Of a stretch of DNA of 64,000 bases, positions 60,053 to 64,000 are shown piece after piece. The DNA comes from Arthrobacter sp. RIT-PI-e. Lineage in GTDB: Bacteria > Actinomycetota > Actinomycetes > Actinomycetales > Micrococcaceae. The stretch spans positions 144,795-208,794 of the forward strand of contig NZ_LGIU01000043.1 of the NCBI RefSeq assembly GCF_001187915.1, given 5' to 3'. The notes under the pieces are model-generated. The model ran no database searches. It had not been told where the DNA came from and worked only from the letters and a program-made list of their open reading frames with translations. The position numbers and the translations under genes are program-made. Within the stretch, counting starts at the first letter, position 1. Each line of letters begins with the position of its first letter.

Positions 60053-60058
60053 ACCGTA
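60053..60058 (-). promoter_or_regulatory. -10 box of the small-protein/amidase operon (leaderless)
   Basis: TACGGT on the minus strand ends 6 bases before ATG 60046. A GGAGG exists but is about 15 bases away, too far. Confidence 0.5.
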
Positions 60059-60268
60059 GCGCCTCCGGGAAGCGCGAACCGCACGTTCACGGGCTTCGAC
60101 GTCGTCCTTCCTGGGGTGGTCCTCGGAGTTGCAATCGCATCGGCTCACCCCTCAGCTCCGCGCTGACGTCAACCTCCCGGTGGGTAGTGCTCGTTCGGGG
60201 GATCTGATCTAGGTTGGCCCTGGCGCCACACACGGCGCGAACAGTTCCCCCGAACGCGAGGACCCTTG

Positions 60269-60694
60269 ATGAAGAGGACTGCACTGATCGTGTGCACACT
60301 CCTGCTGGTGGGGTGTTCCTCCCCCGCCCCGGAGGCCGCGGCTCCCGGCGCACCGCCCTCTTCCGCAGCACCTGCTGCGGACACCGCAGACGCCGCACCG
60401 TGCCGGGCACTGATCGGCGACGACGGCGGGCTGGTGTCCGAGTCCGCGCGGTTCCTGAGCGGCGTGTCCGAGCTCGACGACACCACGGCCACGGAGGCCG
60501 CGGCCCTCGCCGGGAATCTGGAAGGCGTGGGCGAGACGTCCTCGGAGGATCTTCGCGAGCTCCTGACCGTCATGCAGGAGCCCTTCCGGGAGATGCAGCG
60601 AGCCTACGCGGCCGGCCGGCGCTTCAGTCTCGACCCCGACGGGTACAAGGCCGCCGCCAACGAGGTCATCGCCCTGTGTGAGCCGCAGGTGTAG
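60269..60694 (+). CDS. Small lipoprotein, unknown function
   Basis: 141 residues. A lipobox LVGC (Cys 16) follows a short hydrophobic start. A Pro/Ala linker (20-40) precedes a helical domain (SESARFLSGVSELDDTTATEAAALA, LRELLTVMQEPFREMQRAYAAGRR) with two Cys, one near the start (PCRALIGDDG) and one near the end (ALCEPQV), placed to form a disulphide. ATG 60269 has GAGGA 6 bases upstream; TTG 60266 is an alternative. I do not recognise a family. Confidence 0.72.
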   Translation: MKRTALIVCTLLLVGCSSPAPEAAAPGAPPSSAAPAADTADAAPCRALIGDDGGLVSESARFLSGVSELDDTTATEAAALAGNLEGVGETSSEDLRELLTVMQEPFREMQRAYAAGRRFSLDPDGYKAAANEVIALCEPQV

Positions 60695-60893
60695 GGCAGC
60701 GCGTCGGCCGAGACGGTGCCGGCGGGAATGGCTGCCCGAGTTCGTTCGTGGAGAGGGGAGGACATCTCCTGATCTGCAGCAGGAGGCCAGGCACCTCGAC
60801 GACAAGGACAGGCATCACCTTTCTTCCAGCCACCACCGCCGACGGATCACAACCGTCGTTCGTCTCCCACGATCACACGAGGGCGTACGCACG

Positions 60894-61661
60894 ATGAGCA
60901 GCACTCGTACAGGAAGAATGCGGCGGAGCGCCCTGCCAGCCCTCATCGGAGTGCTCGTCCTGGGCCTGCTCGGGATCATGGCCGTGATCCTCGGCCCTGC
61001 GCTGCTCGGCACCCTGCGCTCGGAGGGAGGCGCCCTCCTCGCCGGACCGGAGTGCACGGTCCGGACCCTCGACGGCGAGGTGGGACTCACCCGCGACGAG
61101 GCCCAGCGGGCGACGACGGCGGTTGCCCTCCGCGCTCGCGGCGCGGAGGCGCCGGACACCTCGGACCTCGACGACGGCGTCCTGCGCAGTCTCGCGGAGG
61201 GTCCGGCGGACGACGCCGGGCCGGTGCTGAGTTGCAGAGGCTCCGCGGCCACCGATCTGCCCGAGGAGGACCTGACCGAGACCGGTCTGATACCCCGTGC
61301 CGACCAGGTGCGCGTGGCGATGGCCGAGGTGTTCGGCGACCAGAGCCTCGGTGGATTCGCTCCGGGCGGTGTGGGTGAGGGGCACGGCGGGGATTCGACG
61401 CATTACAGCGGGCGGGCCATCGACGTGTTCTTCCGGCCCGTCACCGAGGAGAATCGACGGCAGGGCTGGATGCTGGCGCACTGGCTGGTAGCTCACGCCG
61501 AGGACCTGGACATCCAGTACGTCATCTTCGACGACCAGTTCTGGAGCAGCCACCTCGCCCGCGGACAGTGGCACCCCTATGATGCCCCGGCCCCCGCGAA
61601 CGAGATCCTGCGCCACCTCGATCATGTGCACGTCGATGTGCTGCGCGGCGGGGACGGCTGA
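60894..61661 (+). CDS. Membrane-anchored ARB_07466-like (wall-hydrolase-like) protein
   Basis: 255 residues. A single membrane helix (about 15-37) leaves the rest outside. The C-terminal half has HYSGRAIDVFFRP, WMLAHWLVAHAEDLDIQYVIFDDQFWSS and HLDHVHVDVL, matching the ARB_07466-like C-terminal domain, which looks like a metal-dependent peptidase or hydrolase fold with conserved His/Asp. The N-terminal part of the exterior has two Cys (ECTV, SCRG). Its function is unproven. ATG 60894 has a weak, distant GAGG. A strong palindrome follows the stop. Confidence 0.78.
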   Translation: MSSTRTGRMRRSALPALIGVLVLGLLGIMAVILGPALLGTLRSEGGALLAGPECTVRTLDGEVGLTRDEAQRATTAVALRARGAEAPDTSDLDDGVLRSLAEGPADDAGPVLSCRGSAATDLPEEDLTETGLIPRADQVRVAMAEVFGDQSLGGFAPGGVGEGHGGDSTHYSGRAIDVFFRPVTEENRRQGWMLAHWLVAHAEDLDIQYVIFDDQFWSSHLARGQWHPYDAPAPANEILRHLDHVHVDVLRGGDG

Positions 61662-61663
61662 CG

Positions 61664-61707
61664 GTACTCATACCATCGGTCAAGGTCGCAACCGATGGTA
61701 TGGGTAC
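61664..61707. promoter_or_regulatory. 17-bp palindrome between hydrolase-like gene and antitoxin
   Basis: CATACCATCGGT (61669-61680) and ACCGATGGTATG (61691-61702) are a perfect 12-base inverted repeat around 10 bases. The match extends to 17 (GTACTCATACC... and ...GGTATGGGTAC) with one T/C difference. It could be the transcript end of the gene stopping at 61661 or, since it lies about 95 bases before the antitoxin, an operator for it. Confidence 0.65.
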
Positions 61708-61800
61708 GCGACGGTATCGATTAAGAGGAGCGGATTCGTCCGAGAGTTCGACACGGCTGTAGGTAGAAAACGACGTTGCTACAGTTGCCGTGGAGGTCCC

Positions 61801-62067
61801 ATGACAACGACTCCACACCGTGAATTCCGTGATCAGAGCAGTAGGATCCTTGAGCGCGTCAAGAACGGCGAGACCATCAGCGTCACTGAGAATGGCGAAG
61901 TAATGGCAACGCCCCTCCCGCCGTCGCGCACGCCCTTCGAGCAGCTCCTCCGTTCGGGAAGAATTCTTCCTGCAACACCCTACAAACTCGACTTCCGGGC
62001 CCTGTCGCGAATCACCATTCACGAAACCACCACGCACCTCCTTGCCGATTGCCACGGGGAAGAATGA
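61801..62067 (+). CDS. Phd/YefM-type antitoxin, apparently without toxin
   Basis: 88 residues. The N-terminal half has the Phd DNA-binding pattern: HREFRDQSSRILERVKNGETISVTENGEVMA. The C-terminal half (RSGRILPATPYKLDFRALS) is the toxin-binding type tail. GGAGG lies 4 bases before ATG 61801. Its stop overlaps ATG 62064, which opens a frame of only nine codons (MKFTVKRAG), where a PIN-domain toxin is usual. No toxin sequence follows. It is less GC-rich than its neighbours, suggesting transfer or decay. Confidence 0.82.
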   Translation: MTTTPHREFRDQSSRILERVKNGETISVTENGEVMATPLPPSRTPFEQLLRSGRILPATPYKLDFRALSRITIHETTTHLLADCHGEE

Positions 62068-62533
62068 AGTTCACCGTCAAGCGTGCGGGCTGAGTCACAG
62101 CCACGCCACGACATCTTCAACCAGATCGCATGATCGACTGCCCCAGTGTGAGCCCGAGCTCTGATGTGGCACCAGGCAGGGTTCGCGCCTCCTCCGTAGA
62201 AAATTGGTGCAGCCAGACGACGACAAGCACTTACCTCAGCTTTCGCTCAAGGTTGGTCAAGGTCCGCCGACGTCCAAATGAAGCCGGTCAGCACAAATTG
62301 CCCGTACTGACCTGAGAATTAATGGCTGAAGAGCAGTGAATACGTGATTCAACCTGTCGGAATCGCCGCCCGACGACGAACTGGCATGTTCAGCACCGAG
62401 AAAGCACGCGGGAAACAAGAGCATCATTCCGTGCTAGAAATCTGACGTTGCCCATGCAGTGGACCGAACAACTCTCCAGCCTGTCCCCACCGTATGCCGC
62501 CTCAGCCCTACCCGTACCCGCAGAAGAAGACCG
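62068..62533. other. Lower-GC gap after the antitoxin
   Basis: About 465 bases with visibly lower GC. No toxin gene or other convincing frame. It contains the repeated element at 62234-62254 and may be the decayed remains of a toxin gene, though no toxin motif can be read in any frame. Confidence 0.45.
62234..62254. repeat. Short element shared with 57614-57633
   Basis: CCTCAGCTTTCGCTCAAGGTT plus one base of divergence from the copy at 57614. It lies 280 bases upstream of the thermonuclease. Confidence 0.45.
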
Positions 62534-63730
62534 ATGACACCTGTTCGACTCCCCCGCCTCGCCACGGCAGGCTTTTTGTCCGTTGCGGTTCTCACCTCGA
62601 CACTGACTGCCTGCACGTCCTCCACTACTCCCGAGGCTTCAGACGAAACAGTGGCCGGCTATCAGCCGGGCACCGTGGTGCGCGTGATCGACGGTGACAC
62701 CCTCGTCATCAACTTCGACGATGCCGACCAGACGGTCCGCCTGCTCAACGTGGACACCCCCGAGACGAAGCATCCCGACAAGCCCGTCGAGTGCCTGGGC
62801 CAGGAGGCCACCGAGAAGCTCGAATCGCTGACTCCTCCGGGCACGCGGGTGGGGCTGGACTTCGACGTCGAGCGGACCGACAGGTACGACCGCGTGCTGG
62901 CCGCCGTCTTCGTCGAGGACCAGACCCTCGTCAACGCCGAACTCGCACGTGTGGGGTTGGGCGTTCCGATGCTCGTCGAGCCGAACAGGAAGTACTACGA
63001 CGCAGTACAGGACGCGTATGAGGAAGCCACGGCGCAGGCCGTCGGTCTGCTGGACCCGGCCGCAGGTTGCACCCTCCCCGCCGAGATGGACGACGTCGTC
63101 GAGACTCTCGCCGCGGCAACCGACGCCCCCGTGGGTGAGACGAGCTCTGCTGCGGCTGCAACCGCGGCAGGCATCCTCGCGGCTCTCACGGCTGCGAAAG
63201 CTCTGCGGGAATCGCTCGAAGCAGGTAAGGACACCGTTCGGGTCGTCGCCCTCGGTACCGATCGTGCTGCAGCCCTGCTACGGGACCTCGACTCCCGGAT
63301 CGCGGATGGAGAACGTGCACTGGCCCCCGCCGATACCCAGACCGCCACGCTGAAGGACGCTGAAACTCCCGCCGAACGGGAACGCGTGGAGGCGGAGAAG
63401 GCGGCCCGAGCAGCGGCAGCGGAGGCCAAGGCTGTAGAAGCCGCACGGGTCGCGGCCGAACGCGTCCAGGCCGAAGCCGCGGAGGCCGCTCGCCTCGACG
63501 CCGAACGCGTCCAGGCGGAGGCGAATGCCCGCATCGAAGCAGACCGGCTGGCCGCCGAAGCTGCTGCGGCCGCGGAGCGCGAACGCATCGCAAATCTTCC
63601 ACCCGCACCCGCACCGGCGCCGTATGTTCAGCCAGCACCGGCCCCGGCACCCCCTGCTGCGGATCCGTACCCCGGCTACACCGGTCCTCGCTGCTACCTA
63701 CCCGGCGGCAAGACCTACCGTCCCTGCTGA
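62534..63730 (+). CDS. Thermonuclease (SNase) lipoprotein with coiled-coil tail
   Basis: 398 residues. A lipobox LTAC (Cys 27) marks a lipoprotein. Residues about 45-165 form a staphylococcal-nuclease domain: VVRVIDGDTLVINF, VRLLNVDTPETKHP, DRYDRVLAAVFVEDQTLVNAELARVGLG. A hydrophilic region follows, then an Ala/Glu/Arg coiled coil (about 290-370) with a twofold repeat around AERVQAEA, a Pro/Ala stretch and a C-terminal RCYLPGGKTYRPC with a Cys pair that replaces the usual excalibur domain. It should degrade DNA or RNA outside the membrane. ATG 62534 has AGAAGA upstream. Confidence 0.9.
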   Translation: MTPVRLPRLATAGFLSVAVLTSTLTACTSSTTPEASDETVAGYQPGTVVRVIDGDTLVINFDDADQTVRLLNVDTPETKHPDKPVECLGQEATEKLESLTPPGTRVGLDFDVERTDRYDRVLAAVFVEDQTLVNAELARVGLGVPMLVEPNRKYYDAVQDAYEEATAQAVGLLDPAAGCTLPAEMDDVVETLAAATDAPVGETSSAAAATAAGILAALTAAKALRESLEAGKDTVRVVALGTDRAAALLRDLDSRIADGERALAPADTQTATLKDAETPAERERVEAEKAARAAAAEAKAVEAARVAAERVQAEAAEAARLDAERVQAEANARIEADRLAAEAAAAAERERIANLPPAPAPAPYVQPAPAPAPPAADPYPGYTGPRCYLPGGKTYRPC

Positions 63731-63769
63731 TCGCAGAGGCAGAGCACCGGTTCAGCCGATACCCGAAGA

Positions 63770-63811
63770 ACGACGGCGGGCCGGTCACCAATGTGACAGG
63801 CCCGCCGTCGT
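63770..63811. terminator. Compound hairpin between thermonuclease and dhaK
   Basis: ACGACGGCGGGCC (63770-63782) pairs perfectly with GGCCCGCCGTCGT (63799-63811). Within the loop GTCAC-CAAT-GTGAC forms a second stem. It lies 39 bases after one stop and 10 bases past the convergent stop. Confidence 0.8.
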
Positions 63812-63821
63812 GCACCGGAAC

Positions 63822-64000
63822 CTAGAACGTGCGGATCGGGATCTCTGCCGGGTCCAGCAGCAGCGACTCGATCTCGTCGTCGAGGTTCACCAGGGGGGGG
63901 GAGGCACCCGCCATGTCCAGGGACGTGCAGTACTCCCCCACGTAGCTGCGGCCGCGGCCGGTGCGCCGGCCCCCCCGGGCCGCCGGCGCCTGCGCGGCGC
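63822..64000 (-). CDS. dhaK: Dihydroxyacetone kinase subunit DhaK, C-terminal part (runs off the window)
   Basis: The last 59 codons of a gene that starts beyond base 64000. The tail SYVGEYCTSLDMAGAS, VNLDDEIESLLLDPAEIPIRTF matches the end of DhaK, which holds dihydroxyacetone covalently through a His outside this window. Odd: a C9 run on the coding strand (G9 at 63893-63901) puts Pro-Pro in the usual ASLT-L stretch while keeping frame, and a G7 run near the edge adds Gly. Both may be sequence errors. It converges with the thermonuclease across a terminator. Confidence 0.75.
   Translation of the reverse strand, partial: AAQAPAARGGRRTGRGRSYVGEYCTSLDMAGASPPLVNLDDEIESLLLDPAEIPIRTF
63893..63901. 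repeat. G9 homopolymer in dhaK
   Basis: Nine G bases (C9 on the coding strand) within the conserved C-terminal motif; the frame is kept. A further C7 lies at 63970-63976. Confidence 0.9.

Noticed and set aside
62064..62093. Toxin gene overlapping the antitoxin stop
   Set aside because: The frame has only nine codons before TGA, and no PIN or RelE motif appears in any frame downstream.
1..64000. CRISPR arrays, tRNA or rRNA genes, insertion sequences, prophage
   Set aside because: No regular short repeats with spacers, no cloverleaf, no transposase or integrase sequence was recognised by eye.

Overview
The window is high-GC DNA, roughly 70 percent G+C by eye, with GTG and TTG starts, short GTGA or ATGA gene overlaps and many starts that look leaderless. 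Family content (PGPGW and DUF1622 membrane proteins, excalibur-domain secreted proteins, DUF1524 nucleases, hxlAB, GH13/GH3/GH2 sugar genes) suggests a soil-type actinobacterium, most likely an Arthrobacter-like member of the Micrococcaceae. The genus is inference. No rRNA, tRNA, CRISPR array, transposase or phage gene was seen.

Layout. 1-8 kb: polysaccharide genes. These are a cut-off family 2 glycosyltransferase, a GAF protein, a secreted GH16-like hydrolase, and a tight operon of a processive cellulose-synthase-like glycosyltransferase, a secreted GH26-like protein and an OpgC-type acyltransferase. 8-15 kb: a DUF1992 protein, a GH13 alpha-glucosidase, two SDR enzymes, a beta-hydroxyacid dehydrogenase-like protein and a histidine kinase/response regulator pair. 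15-19 kb: a GAP-family membrane protein and an operon of acyl-CoA dehydrogenase, PIG-L deacetylase fused to a NodS-like methyltransferase, and a glycosyltransferase. 19-29 kb: an XRE/TPR regulator, membrane proteins, a LolA-like protein with a two-gene ABC exporter, an amidohydrolase/amidase operon and a CPBP protease.

29-51 kb is a carbohydrate-use region: two tandem GH13 glucosidases, a GH3 beta-glucosidase divergent from a TetR regulator, a broken gene of unknown family, the formaldehyde-fixing hxlB-hxlA pair, an XRE regulator divergent from a GH2 beta-galactosidase, a sugar ABC importer (binding protein and two permeases, no ATPase), a GH38 alpha-mannosidase and a frameshifted lyase-like gene. 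51-54.6 kb holds an amidohydrolase, a PaiB-like flavin protein and a serine hydrolase.

54.7-63.7 kb is rich in exported proteins: two paralogous DUF1524 nucleases with excalibur domains, a small excalibur surface protein, an amidase with a small partner, a lipoprotein, a membrane-anchored wall-hydrolase-like protein, a lone Phd-type antitoxin and a lipoprotein thermonuclease. The window ends inside a probable dhaK.

Quality warning: three genes are broken by what looks like one missing base in a G/C-rich run, and other genes carry extreme runs (C20, G9). Several apparent gene breaks may therefore be assembly errors. The in-frame TAG near 35.95 kb is a substitution and needs a different explanation. 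The most interesting systems are the Nod-factor-like three-gene operon at 16.1-19.2 kb and the exopolysaccharide operon at 3.4-8.1 kb.
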